Assembly: GCF_001507435.1 (NCBI RefSeq)
Contig: NZ_LMWH01000248.1
Location: forward strand, 8,680-72,679
Direction of reading: 5' to 3'
Source of the DNA: Streptomyces sp. NRRL F-5122
GTDB lineage: Bacteria > Actinomycetota > Actinomycetes > Streptomycetales > Streptomycetaceae
DNA length: 64,000 bases
Shown here piece by piece: positions 43,648 through 52,793 of the stretch. Position 1 is the stretch's first letter. Every line of letters begins with the position of its first letter. The notes under the pieces were generated by a model. That model was not told the origin of the DNA. It saw only the letters and a program-made list of their open reading frames with translations, and made no database searches. The position numbers and the translations under genes are program-made.

Positions 43648-44394
43648 CTACCGCAGGACGGGGCAGTTGGCGGACGAGTACTCGTCCGCGATGTTGAACA
43701 CGGCGGCACAGAGTGGGCATTGGGCCTTGCCGAAGAGGTAGGCGATTCCGTCGGCGAGGGCCTCGTGCCCGTCGCGGACGGCAGTCTCGTGCATCCACCG
43801 GCCAATGCCGGAGAGTTCCTCGAAGGACGCCGGCCGTAGGCCGCGACGGTCCACGTCGCCCAGGTGCCAGTCCCGGATCGCTGAATAGCACCCGTAGTCC
43901 CCAATGGCGATCGTCACTTCCACGGCGCAGTTGGGGCAGGCCAGGTGGTAGAAGTCGTCCGTGAAGTCCCCAAGGACGGCACTCCAGTGGTACTCCTCCT
44001 TGGCCGCGAGCAAATCAAGAAGGGGCCCGAGGTAGCCGACCGGCCGTGATTGCAGGTGCCGGTCCAACAACTCGCGGAACTCCGCAATCGCGTCGGCGCA
44101 GTCCGCCAGCAGATCGTCGCAGCCGTGGTGTCCTGCCGCGCGTCGCAGGATCGCTCCGGCCAGACCACGCGCCCGTGCGCTCCTCGATGCGAGACGTATC
44201 AGGCGCGGCAGGGCGGCAAAGCCGGCCGGGAAGACGACGTCGTGTTCGAGGACCAGCCGATACCCCAGCTCCTCCCATGCTTCGGCGTTGTCCTCGAGCT
44301 CCACAAGTTCCAGAAGCGCGGGGACGCGATCGACATCCCCGTAGCAGTCGTGCATCTGCGTCCAGTTCACCACCTGGGCATTAAAGCGCCCCAC
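43648..44394 (-). CDS. Hypothetical protein with two CxxC pairs
   Basis: About 248 residues from GTG 44394; ATG 44355 would give 235. The N-terminal two thirds is helical and Leu/Ala-rich, HEAT-like (RVPALLELVELEDNAEAWEE ... LPRLIRLASRS). Two CxxC pairs, LACPNCAVEV and AQCPLCAAVF, about 80 residues apart, could form one zinc ribbon. I do not recognise the family. It is divergent from the SMI1/KNR4 gene, and such pairs of an uncharacterised protein and an SMI1 protein recall polymorphic-toxin immunity loci, but no toxin domain is visible. Confidence 0.65.
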   Translation of the reverse strand: MGRFNAQVVNWTQMHDCYGDVDRVPALLELVELEDNAEAWEELGYRLVLEHDVVFPAGFAALPRLIRLASRSARARGLAGAILRRAAGHHGCDDLLADCADAIAEFRELLDRHLQSRPVGYLGPLLDLLAAKEEYHWSAVLGDFTDDFYHLACPNCAVEVTIAIGDYGCYSAIRDWHLGDVDRRGLRPASFEELSGIGRWMHETAVRDGHEALADGIAYLFGKAQCPLCAAVFNIADEYSSANCPVLR

Positions 44395-44655
44395 GGCAGC
44401 CCGGGTGGACGCCTCTGTCTCCGACCCACCGGACAGGCCCCATGTGCCCCTGCCGAACCCCCTGGCCGCCACCTCACACCCGGCATCCGCCCGGCCGCCG
44501 GGTGACTCCGTGCTCTCCGCCCGGCTAGGGTCAGGCCGCGCGAAAGTGCGCCGACGCGAGGACACAACCATCCGGCGCAGCAAGCCGGCTGGTACGCCGA
44601 TGGTGTGCGGTGCCGACGAGTAGTTCTGAATCACGAGCGAGGCGGTGCAGCCGGA

Positions 44656-45252
44656 GTGTCCGAGATCGAGGAAGTGCGGGCGGCCTGGGGGCGGATCGTA
44701 CGCTGGATCACGGCCAACGCCCCGTCCACGGCGGAGGCGCTGCGTGGTCCGGCGACGGACGAGGACATTGCCAGCCTGCACGACGCGCTGGGATTCGAGG
44801 TGCCCGACGTGCTCGAGGCGCTGCTGCGGACGAACAACGGCAGCGGCGCGAAGGACACCACGCAGACCCTTCCCAACGGCCGTATGGTGCCGGTCAATCA
44901 CGTGGATTCGGTGATCTTCCCGTTCGGCAAGGTGCTCCTGGGATGCGAGGAGATCGTCGAGACGCGCGCCCAGATGTTGGACATAGCACAGGATGCCGAG
45001 GGCTACTGGGAGCCCCACTTGATCCCGGTCATCTGGGACTTTGAACGCGCCTACTACGGCTATGCCATGGACACCTCCGGATCTTCCGGATTTCGTGTGC
45101 TGCACTATGCCGAGGTAAGTCCGAATGAAACCGATCCCACGGCTTCCCTGGGCGAGCTGTTGACGTCGTTCGCCGACGGAATGGACCGCGGCAACTGGGA
45201 CGTTCAACGCCCGCAAGTGGAGAACGGGTCTCTTCGGTGGCGCGAAGAGTGA
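44656..45252 (+). CDS. SMI1/KNR4 (SUKH)-family protein
   Basis: 198 residues from GTG 44656; the frame is open to 44605. The family pattern is clear: helix, AWGRIVRWITANAPS, then GPATDEDIASLHDALGFEVP, VLEALLRTNNGSG and later VIPVIWDFERAYYGYAMD. SUKH proteins are often immunity proteins against contact-dependent or polymorphic toxins, or have regulatory roles. It is followed by a strong terminator and divergent from the CxxC protein gene. Confidence 0.8.
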   Translation: MSEIEEVRAAWGRIVRWITANAPSTAEALRGPATDEDIASLHDALGFEVPDVLEALLRTNNGSGAKDTTQTLPNGRMVPVNHVDSVIFPFGKVLLGCEEIVETRAQMLDIAQDAEGYWEPHLIPVIWDFERAYYGYAMDTSGSSGFRVLHYAEVSPNETDPTASLGELLTSFADGMDRGNWDVQRPQVENGSLRWREE

Positions 45253-45257
45253 CATCG

Positions 45258-45286
45258 GGGGGGCCGCCCAGGGAGGGCGGCCCCCC
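45258..45286 (+). terminator. Terminator after the SMI1/KNR4 gene
   Basis: GGGGGGCCGCCC / GGGCGGCCCCCC, 12 bp perfect with a 5-nt loop, 5 nt after the stop codon. It also lies downstream of the convergent lipoprotein operon and may stop both. Confidence 0.8.
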
Positions 45287-45424
45287 GGGGCCCTCAGTTG
45301 CGGCCATCGGATACGTGACTCCGCCGCGGGCCTGGACGCAGAGCCGGTCACGGCGGGGCCTTCGGCATCAGAGCCCCGGCCCGCCCACGCCCGGCGGACG
45401 CGTCCCGCAGCCGGACACGGTGAG

Positions 45425-46006
45425 TCACCCGCGGGCGCACCCGGCGTTGAACGCCCCCTCGTCGATGTGCCGCATGTCGAAGGCGGGCGGCGCGGACGGC
45501 TGCCGGGACGACTCCCATGAACCGTCGGCGTCGAGGAACTCGACCTTCGCGCGCATCCGGATGACGTCGCCGCTCCAGTCGCCGTCCAGCTTCTCGATGT
45601 TCACATCACCCTTGCTCCGTGGGAGGTAGGGGTTGAGCGCGAAGCGGCTGCCGCGCCAGTTGTACACGTCACCCGCGAGGTCGCCTTTCGTGCTCCTGCC
45701 GGCTCCGCACACCTTGATTCGCCCGGTCATGTCGCAGGCCATGGAACAGTTCTCGTCATAGCGCATCTGCAGCAGTATCTGTCTGCTGTCGGTGTCCGAA
45801 TAGGCGATACGGCCCTCCCAGTAGCCGGTGAGCCGGGGCTGTCCGGGCAGCGGGTAGGCCCAGGGTATGAGTGTCATGCGGGCCACCAGCAGGGCCACTG
45901 CCATGGCGGCCAGTACGGCGATGGTCGTGAGACCCCGGCGCCGGTGTCGTGGTCTGCGGTCGGCACCGCCGCGGATCCCGTACGGTTCTGTCGTGTCCGT
46001 GGTCAT
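45425..46006 (-). CDS. Membrane-anchored hypothetical protein
   Basis: 193 residues from ATG 46006. A basic N-terminus (ADRRPRHRRRG) precedes one membrane helix (TTIAVLAAMAVALLVARM), leaving about 145 residues outside. That part has four Cys (CSMAC, KVCG, AGCARG) and beta-rich stretches. I do not recognise a family. It is last in the lipoprotein operon, 90 nt after the preceding gene. Confidence 0.65.
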   Translation of the reverse strand: MTTDTTEPYGIRGGADRRPRHRRRGLTTIAVLAAMAVALLVARMTLIPWAYPLPGQPRLTGYWEGRIAYSDTDSRQILLQMRYDENCSMACDMTGRIKVCGAGRSTKGDLAGDVYNWRGSRFALNPYLPRSKGDVNIEKLDGDWSGDVIRMRAKVEFLDADGSWESSRQPSAPPAFDMRHIDEGAFNAGCARG

Positions 46007-46096
46007 GATGTGTCCCCCGTGTGCGGTGAAGTATCAGGCCGGGTAGGCCCATGTCCGGGCCTGTCCCGTGCATTCCGCCCGTCCCGCCACCGGAGT

Positions 46097-47621
46097 TCAG
46101 CTCGAGCCGACGCACAGCGGGACGTTCGGAAGGGTCTGGGAAGCGCTGAAATACGGCTTCAGGCTTTCGCTCTCGGTTTCGATCTTCGCGCCTGCCGGAA
46201 GAAGTTTCCGGAGTGCCTTGAGTACCTCCGAGGACAGCGTGAGGCCGAACCCCGCACCGGCCTTGGCCTCCAGCCGCGCCGATCTGCACCGGGCGAGCGG
46301 AGAGCCGAGTGCGGAGCCGTTGGCCACGCCCGTGTCCATGACGAACTTGGCATAGGGTCCGGCGAAGGCGGCGGGAATGCCCAGGCCGAGCTGGAACTTG
46401 GCCTCGACCGCGGCGGCGACGCCGCTGACGCCGACGGAGACCCCGCCGATCGAGTCCATGATGGGCTTCACCACGGTCAGCCGGGGTGTCACCAACTTGC
46501 CGTCCACGATGCCGAGTGGGCCGTCGAGCCGCCATGTCCCCCCGGCCGTCACCGTGGTGTTCTTGCCGCTGAGAGCGGTGCCCACGACGAACTTCCAGGT
46601 GTTGCTGTACATCAGCGGCTCGCCCGGCAGTACGGGGACGGTCAGTTCGACGGGGACCTCCACCCGGATCTTCTTGTTGTCGTCCGCGCCGTTTGCGGCA
46701 CCGGTGGAGATGTCGATCGAGAAACCGTCGACTCCCTCGACCACGAAGGTGGATCCGGATCCCATCCTGCCGTTCGATATCGAGACGTCGGACCGGACGC
46801 GGAGGTCGCTGGTGTGCAGCGAGAAGTCGATGAAGGCCTTGAGCCCGTCGCCTGCCTCGTGACCGATCTTCAGTCCCAGTTCCCCGGGCGACGATTCGGG
46901 CTGGACCTCCCACCCCCCCGTGGCTCCAGGTGACGCTGTTCTCCCGGGCCGGCGGCAGCCGATCCGCGTCGGCAGAGACGAACCGGGGCCTGCCCAGGGA
47001 GACGACCGCACCGGCGCTTCGGGTCAGGGCCGCGGGCCGCGCCGTGAAGGCTGCCGTACTCGCCGACGGGGCGGCCGTCCCGGCGGCGCCCGCCGGGACG
47101 GACACGGCTCCCGGCCGATCGGGTACCTCCTGGTACAGGATGGCGCTCGGGTCGATCTTCCGGTCGGTGTGGAAGTGCGCGTCGCGGAAGACCTCGGTGA
47201 GCGCCACCGGCGCCAGCGTCACGGCGAGATCGCCGCCCTCCTGCCGTATCCGGACGACCCGTCCGACCGCCCTGCTGGTGACGTACATGACCTTTCCGAC
47301 CTCGACGTCGGCCGCACCGGCGGCCCGCCCGTCGATCGTCCAGGTCAGCCCGTCCGGACTGGCGGACCGGATGGCACCCGCTCCGCCCTCGACGAGGACC
47401 ACGTCGGACTGATAGGTCACCGACCGGTCCTCGACAGGTCCGGCTCCGTACGTGAGGGCGGCTGCGGTGCTGTCTCCACCCTCGGGCCTGCTTCCGTCGG
47501 CTGCCGAGGTCTCACGGGCGTGTCCTGTGGTGCCGCCGGCCGATGTGCAGCCGGCCAGCATCACGAGCAGAAGAAGGGCTCCGGCCGCGGCGCCGAGCCG
47601 TTCCGTCAGGTGGTGGTGCAT
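46097..47621 (-). pseudogene. Large lipoprotein of unknown function, frameshifted
   Basis: ATG 47621 (AAGGAG upstream) opens a lipoprotein signal, GALLLLVMLAGCTS. The frame runs to about residue 236 (ENSVTWSHGG). The protein-like sequence then continues in another frame as WEVQPESSPGELGLKIG ... SQTLPNVPLCVGSS to the stop at 46097. The switch lies in a run of seven C on the plus strand (46912-46918); six would restore a 507-residue protein. No known domain is recognised; the C-terminal half is rich in Gly and beta-prone repeats. Sequencing error is a serious alternative. Confidence 0.65.
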
Positions 47622-47671
47622 GGACCAAGCTCCTTGATGGCATGCGGTGCTCACACCGTCCGGAACTCCGC

Positions 47672-48210
47672 TCACATGCGCGCCGCGACCTGGCGTGCCA
47701 GGTTCTGCAGCGGCTCGCGGTTGGCTGCGGGGTCGTTGAGCCGGACCAGCCGGATCGCCACCCACGTCGTGGCCTTGCGGAAGAAGACCGCGTTGTCCTC
47801 GGCGTAACCTTCCAGCCGGTGACCGGCGTGAACTTGTGGTCCAGCTTGCGGTCGATGTCGTAGTACTTCTTGGCTCCGTCGCCGAGGTAGATCTCGACCT
47901 GGGCCAACGGTCCGGTGACCGGTCCGGTGTACATGCAACTGGGGCTGGTCTCGGGACCCTCGACGCCTTCGTCGAGCGGGGTCTTCGCGAGGGCTTCCGC
48001 GTCCTTCTTCGGCAGGAGTTCGCACGCCTTCACGCCGGCCTCCGCCGGAGAGGCCGGGGCCGTGCCCGGACTCGGCGGTGCGGCTTCATCCGCGGACGCG
48101 GGTGCGGTCTTGGTCGCGGTGACCGTGACGGCGGGTGTCGGTGCGGCCTCGTCGGCACACCCGGTCACCGTGGCCAGGAGCAGAGATGCGGCGATCGCCG
48201 TGCGGCGCAT
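47672..48210 (-). pseudogene. DUF3558-like lipoprotein, frameshifted
   Basis: ATG 48210 behind GAGAGGA opens RRTAIAASLLLATVTGCADE, a lipobox signal. A Thr/Ala/Pro linker and the domain start ACELLPKKDAEALAKTPLDE follow. CMYTGPVTGPLAQVEIYLGD is DUF3558-like. After FTPVTG the frame is lost; the next frame continues LEGYAEDNAVFFRKATTWVA ... LARQVAARM to the stop at 47672. One missing C near 47818 explains it and would give 179 residues. It lies 16 nt after the DUF3558 gene. Confidence 0.7.
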
Positions 48211-48226
48211 GACGGGTCGTCCTCTC

Positions 48227-48733
48227 TCAGATCCGGTCGCGGAGCAGACCGACCAGCTTGGCGGCGGTCGACCGGTCGTCGTCGCCCCCCGCGCCGGTGA
48301 CGACCTGGACCTGGCAGTCGCGGTCACCCGCGGCGAAGCGCGCGATACCGCCGCTCAGGAAGCGGATTCCGTCGGGCCCCGGTTCGCTGCTGACGCCGGG
48401 TTCGTCCTTGATCTGCCCCGAAGCGGCCGTGCCCGGCCCGCCGACGCTGACCGTGACCGAGTGGTAGGTGTCCGGGTTCTCCCATCCGCACACGCTGTCT
48501 CCCACCCCCGAGGTGGGCCGGCCGCCGTCGTTCTTGCCGATGATCGGCGTGACCTCCCCGGGCTTGAGCAGGGTGCAGGCGTCGACCGTCGTGCTCTGCT
48601 TCGTGTCGCCCGCCGTGGTCGCGGCGACGGAAGCCTTGTCGCCGGCGGCCGGCGTCGCCGGGGACGAGTCGCATGCCGAGGCCGCCAGGGCCAAGGACAC
48701 GATCAAGAAGGTTGTCAGGGTCGTGCGCTTCAC
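48227..48733 (-). CDS. DUF3558-family lipoprotein, copy A
   Basis: 168 residues from GTG 48733, overlapping the stop of the small upstream gene (GTGA). The signal TTFLIVSLALAASACDSS has a lipobox Cys. The domain includes ACTLLKPGEVTPIIGKNDGG and VCGWENPDTYHSVTVSV. DUF3558 lipoproteins are exported actinobacterial proteins of unknown role. It is a paralogue of copy B at 49052-49621, sharing LKPGxVTPxIGxNDGGRP. Confidence 0.82.
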   Translation of the reverse strand: MKRTTLTTFLIVSLALAASACDSSPATPAAGDKASVAATTAGDTKQSTTVDACTLLKPGEVTPIIGKNDGGRPTSGVGDSVCGWENPDTYHSVTVSVGGPGTAASGQIKDEPGVSSEPGPDGIRFLSGGIARFAAGDRDCQVQVVTGAGGDDDRSTAAKLVGLLRDRI

Positions 48734-48981
48734 GTCTGTTCCCCCCATGGATGAAGCCAGACTGCTGAGTTGATGCGATCGGCGGGCCAGCCGACCTCGG
48801 CCATGGCCTCGGCCACGAGATCGGCGTCCGGGCCCTCGACGAGCGCCAGAACGACCTCGTCGGCAGGCAGCTGCACCGCGGCGATCAGGCGTACCGCGGC
48901 GGCGACGGGCAGCGGCGGTTGCCACGCGCTTCCGCGACCGGAGTCGTCGTAGCGTTCCACCGCGAAGAGTCGCCTGGTCAC
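48730..48981 (-). CDS. Small DUF4242-like protein, coupled to DUF3558 copy A
   Basis: 83 residues from GTG 48981. TRRLFAVERYDDSG, then PLPVAAAVRLIAAVQLPADE, VVLALVEGPDADLV and AEVGWPADRINSAVWL, suggest a small ferredoxin-like alpha/beta sandwich. Its stop overlaps the next start by 4 nt, which supports it as real. A shrunken trace of the same gene precedes copy B. Confidence 0.6.
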   Translation of the reverse strand: MTRRLFAVERYDDSGRGSAWQPPLPVAAAVRLIAAVQLPADEVVLALVEGPDADLVAEAMAEVGWPADRINSAVWLHPWGEQT

Positions 48982-49031
48982 GGGATCGACGCTAGGCCGA
49001 TCGGGTCGCTGTCGAATCGGGTGTTTCCCTA
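48971..49031 (-). repeat. Duplicated upstream element, copy 1
   Basis: 61 bp matching 49692-49752 at 55 positions by eye. On the coding strand it runs from TAGGGAAACACCCGATTC through CCTAGCGTCGAT to GTGACCAGGCG, which includes the start codon of the small gene. A -10-like TAGCGT lies within it, so it probably carries the promoter of the unit. Confidence 0.65.
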
Positions 49032-49051
49032 TGCGTTGCCGCGCGTCCGTC

Positions 49052-49621
49052 TCAGAGTCGGCCGCGGACCAGACCGGCCAGCCGGACCAGGGCCGACCGC
49101 TCGGGCCTGCCGTGCGAGCCCGAGATCACCTCGATCACACACGAACGGTCGGCCGCCACGAAGTGCGCGCGCAGGCCTGAGTCGAAGGCGTCGAAACGGA
49201 TACCGTCGGGCCCGGGTTCGGTGAATTCGGAGTCGGACCCGAAGGACGCGGCCGAACCGGGCGGACCGAGAAGGACGGTCATCCCGGGACCCCTGGCCGA
49301 AGTCAGCCACACGCACGCGTTCTTGGAGACGGGGGAGGGCCGCCCGCCGTCGTTCCCTCCGATGACCGGAGTGACGTCGCCGGGCTTGAGCACACCGCAC
49401 GGGTTCGCGTCCGCGCCTCGGGCCGCCGCACCGCCGGCGGTACCGGTGGGAGTCGGGGTGGGGACGGCGGACCGGTCGCCGGAGGTCCGAGCCGCCGGGC
49501 TCGGGGCGGCGGCCGAGGGCTTGTCGGCGGGCCCCGGCGTGGCCGAAGCCGGTGAGTCGCAGGCGGAGGCCGCGAGGGCCACCGACACGATGAGGACTGC
49601 TGTCAGGGATCGGCGTTTCAC
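49052..49621 (-). CDS. DUF3558-family lipoprotein, copy B
   Basis: 189 residues from GTG 49621 (GGGAG 8 nt upstream); ATG 49636 is an alternative. The signal SLTAVLIVSVALAASACDSP has a lipobox. A long Ala/Pro/Thr linker precedes the domain (CGVLKPGDVTPVIGGNDGG, ACVWLTSARGPGMTVLLG). It is paralogous to copy A, and lies directly after the LuxR-type regulator gene, from which it may be expressed. Confidence 0.82.
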   Translation of the reverse strand: MKRRSLTAVLIVSVALAASACDSPASATPGPADKPSAAAPSPAARTSGDRSAVPTPTPTGTAGGAAARGADANPCGVLKPGDVTPVIGGNDGGRPSPVSKNACVWLTSARGPGMTVLLGPPGSAASFGSDSEFTEPGPDGIRFDAFDSGLRAHFVAADRSCVIEVISGSHGRPERSALVRLAGLVRGRL

Positions 49622-49691
49622 TTCTGGTTCTCCCATGGATAGCGCCGGCACAGGAGGCCGCGGCGCGGATCCGTTACCGCGCCGTGCGGGC

Positions 49692-49752
49692 CGCCTGGTC
49701 ACGGCATCGACGCTAGGGCGATCGGATCGCCGGGGAATCGGGTGTTTCCCTA
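49692..49752 (-). repeat. Duplicated upstream element, copy 2
   Basis: Second copy of the 61-bp element. Its first base is the TAG stop of the LuxR-type regulator gene. Downstream the GTG-ACC-AGG-CG start of the small gene is still visible but leads into a shortened, changed frame (TRRPARRGNGS) before copy B, so the small gene has decayed here. Confidence 0.65.
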
Positions 49753-52485
49753 CGGATTGACCCCGCCCCGCCGTGCCATGGCCCCGCCGAGTTCGGCGCG
49801 GCTGGAGATCCCGAGCTTCTGGTAGACCCGGGCCAGATTCGCCTCGACGGTCTTCGGGCTGATGAACAACGCGTCCGCGATGGCCCGGTTGGTCTGCCCC
49901 TGGGCGGCCAGCGCGGCCACGCGCTCCTCGGTGGGGCTCAACTCCGCCGAGGCCGGAGCACGGCCCCCGATCCGGGCGAGTTCGGCCCTGGCGCGTCGCT
50001 CGAAGGCCATCGCGCCGATCGCGGCGAACTCGGCGGCCGCCCCGTCGAGCGCGGCACGCGCGGCGCGTCTGCGCTTGGCCCGTCGGTGGACCACCCCCGC
50101 GACCAGCAGGCAGCGCGCGCGATCCAGCGGAAGCACGTGCGGGGAGACGGAAGCCCTGGCCTCCTCCAGCCTGGCGACCGCCTCGGTGGCGTCCTCCCCC
50201 TGTGCCGCGGCCAGCAGGGCCCGGCTGCGCGCGAGGCCCAGCGTCGTCCACGGGCGGGGCAACCGCTCATGCCGTTCGGTGAGCCGATCGAGTACGCGGT
50301 GGGCGGTCTCAAGGTCGCCGACGGCGGCGCACGCCTCGATCCAGTCCGGCTCGAAGCGTTGTGACAGCGGCTCGACCAGGCCCGTTGCGTCCGCCTCTGC
50401 GGCCAGGGCCCGATAGGCCTCCGCGGCGTCGCCGGCACGGCCGTCGGACAGGGCGGTGAACGCGGTCAGGGCGAGATGGATGCGACGCGCCCACGGGTCG
50501 TCGACGGCCTCGGCGCGTTGCAGCCCCGCTTCCGCCACCTTCCGGGCGCGCTCCACGTCGCCGCGGTGTGCGTCGAGCAGACCGACCAGCCAGGTCTCGC
50601 CCACGAGTCCGGTGCCGAGTTGTTCGCCGAGATCCCGGGCGGCGGCGATGGTGCGGGCCGCGGCCTCGTAGCGCCCGGCGACCAGTTCGGTCTCGCCCAG
50701 GTGTGTCAGTAGCTCGTGCTGCCCCGGTTCGTCGCCGAACGCGGTCGCCCGGTCGAGCATGTCGTTGAGACGGCTCCGGGCCTTGTCGTGTTCGTCGACG
50801 GATCTCCACCAGATCGCGGGGATGGTGCCGCCCAGCCAGGAGGGGCGTCCTGCCTCCAGTGCCAGAGCGCGGTCCAGTAGTTCCAGCCGGGGGGTGTGCC
50901 CGCCGCGGATCTCGTTGAAGAACAGTTGCAGCAACGACCCCGACAGCAGCTCGGCATCCTCGGGTGAGGTGTCGGCAAGCAGCCTGCACGCATCGTCCGC
51001 GTGGCGCCGGGCGAGTTCGGGTGAGTCGTGGAACAGGCTCAGATAGGCGTGGATGCGACCGGCCAGCGGTGAGGCGTCCGGCGCCGCTGCCAGCGCCCGT
51101 TCGGCCGTTCGGGCGGCGACCGAGAGCGGTTCGTCGGCGCTCCAGGCCACTTCTGCGCGCAGGAGTAACGCCTCCGCCTTCCGGTCGCCACCGCGTGCCT
51201 CGGCGACCAGGTTCGCCGCCTTCGTGGCAGCGCGGTAGTCGCCGCTGTCGTAGTGACAGCGGGCGGCCGCCAGCCGGCGGCGGCACTGGTCTCCCGTGGA
51301 CTGCGAAGGTGTCAGTCGTGCGGACTGCTCGTACAGGGCGGCGGCGATCTGCGGGGCTCCCCGGCGTCGCTGCCGTTCCGCCGAGGCCGCGAGTTCGGCG
51401 GCGACCGTGGCGTCCGGTGCCACCACGCACAGCGCGAGCTGACGGGCACGCTCGTCCGGGTCCGCGACGACGTCCGCCAATCGGCGGTGCAGTCGGCGAC
51501 GGAGTCCCGCCGGCATGTCCGCACGGACCGCGGCGGCGTAGAGCGGGTGAGTGAAGTGCACCGCGCTGCCGGCAACGGTCAGCAGGCGGGCGTCCTCCGC
51601 CTCGTCGAAGGCGCTGAGATCGACCCCGGCGGCCTGCAGATCACGCAGATTCGCCACGGACAGCAGGGCCGCCAGCCGGATGGCGTCCCGGCCGGCCGGC
51701 GGCAGCGCGCTCACGGTGTCGGCCAGCACCCGGGTCATCGTGGCGGGGAAGGGCAGGTCCTCGCCGGGGGAGGGCAGCCTGGGCAGTCGCAGCACCGCGC
51801 GGGCCAACTCCATCGCCAGCAGGGGGTTTCCGCCGGAGTCCCGGGCTATGCGGGCCAGCAACGGACGGCTGAACGTCACGTCCAGACGGTCCCGCAGCAC
51901 GTGGTGCAGTGCCCCGACGCCGAGCGGCTCCACTTCGATCCGGCGCATGCGTCCGGGCAGACGATCCAGCTCCAACGGTGTCCCGGTGGTGGCCTCACCG
52001 CGTGCGCTGACCAGGATCGCCGGGCCCGGAACCCGACGCAACGCATACCTCAACGCCCGTTCGCTGGCCGGGTCCAGCCAGGGGGCGTCGTCCACGGCCA
52101 CCACAACCCGGCGGTCCGACGCCGCGGTACTGTCCAGAAGGGATCGTGTCGCGGCGGCCAGTGCCCGCTCGTCCACGGCCGTGCCGGCGTTCGCGGTGAG
52201 CAGTGCCGCCTCGGCCGCCGCCCGCTGGGGACCCGGCAGGTCGGCCACCTGTCGGGCAAGGGGTTGCAGCAAGTCGGCCAGGGCCGCCAGCGCCAGCGAT
52301 GATTCCGACTCCGCAGGCGCGCACGTCAGGACCAGCCAGTCCTCTTGCCGTGCCCTGTCCACCAGTTCGCGCCAGATGGCACTCTTGCCTATCCCGGCCG
52401 GCCCTGCGAGTAGCACGGGATCACCCTGGACGAGCGACTCCCACGCCTGTTCCAGCACGGCGTCCCGACCGAACACCAAAGCCAC
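49750..52485 (-). CDS. Large LuxR-type (LAL) ATPase regulator
   Basis: 911 residues from GTG 52485 (weak GGGA). The N-terminal NTPase has Walker A AGPAGIGKSAI near residue 28 and Walker B VVVAVDDAPWLD. A long TPR-like helical middle follows, and the C-terminal LuxR HTH is ELSPTEERVAALAAQGQTNR then KTVEANLARVYQKLG. LAL regulators activate secondary-metabolite and stress operons on ligand and ATP binding. It heads a same-strand run of DUF3558 and other lipoprotein genes, so these exported proteins are its likely targets. 52486-52793 contains no supported gene. Confidence 0.88.
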   Translation of the reverse strand: MALVFGRDAVLEQAWESLVQGDPVLLAGPAGIGKSAIWRELVDRARQEDWLVLTCAPAESESSLALAALADLLQPLARQVADLPGPQRAAAEAALLTANAGTAVDERALAAATRSLLDSTAASDRRVVVAVDDAPWLDPASERALRYALRRVPGPAILVSARGEATTGTPLELDRLPGRMRRIEVEPLGVGALHHVLRDRLDVTFSRPLLARIARDSGGNPLLAMELARAVLRLPRLPSPGEDLPFPATMTRVLADTVSALPPAGRDAIRLAALLSVANLRDLQAAGVDLSAFDEAEDARLLTVAGSAVHFTHPLYAAAVRADMPAGLRRRLHRRLADVVADPDERARQLALCVVAPDATVAAELAASAERQRRRGAPQIAAALYEQSARLTPSQSTGDQCRRRLAAARCHYDSGDYRAATKAANLVAEARGGDRKAEALLLRAEVAWSADEPLSVAARTAERALAAAPDASPLAGRIHAYLSLFHDSPELARRHADDACRLLADTSPEDAELLSGSLLQLFFNEIRGGHTPRLELLDRALALEAGRPSWLGGTIPAIWWRSVDEHDKARSRLNDMLDRATAFGDEPGQHELLTHLGETELVAGRYEAAARTIAAARDLGEQLGTGLVGETWLVGLLDAHRGDVERARKVAEAGLQRAEAVDDPWARRIHLALTAFTALSDGRAGDAAEAYRALAAEADATGLVEPLSQRFEPDWIEACAAVGDLETAHRVLDRLTERHERLPRPWTTLGLARSRALLAAAQGEDATEAVARLEEARASVSPHVLPLDRARCLLVAGVVHRRAKRRRAARAALDGAAAEFAAIGAMAFERRARAELARIGGRAPASAELSPTEERVAALAAQGQTNRAIADALFISPKTVEANLARVYQKLGISSRAELGGAMARRGGVNP

Positions 52486-52793
52486 GATCCCAGCATAGTG
52501 TTCGTCGTCCTTGAGGAGGGCGCCACCCTGGTGCTCGGAGACAGGTCCGAGACGCGGGCTGCCTCGGGGCGACCGTGCGGGCCGCATTCATGTGCCTGAC
52601 GCCGCATGCGGCGCGCAAGGGCCCACAGCCGGACCGGTCCGGGCGCCTCACCGGACCGGGCGTCGTTGCCTGATGATCGTCCTGCGGGCTCCCCGAGCGT
52701 GCCGATCAAGGCTTCGGTGCGGCGACGATCGGTGCCGGACGGGCTTGCCGGCCGGACGAAGGCGTCCCTGGCCGAGCGGCACGCCTGTGTGTG

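Noticed and set aside
45756..47765. 669-codon minus-strand frame read as one protein
   Set aside because: Only the first part is protein-like; after the C7 run it becomes Arg-rich noise, while the true continuation is in another frame.
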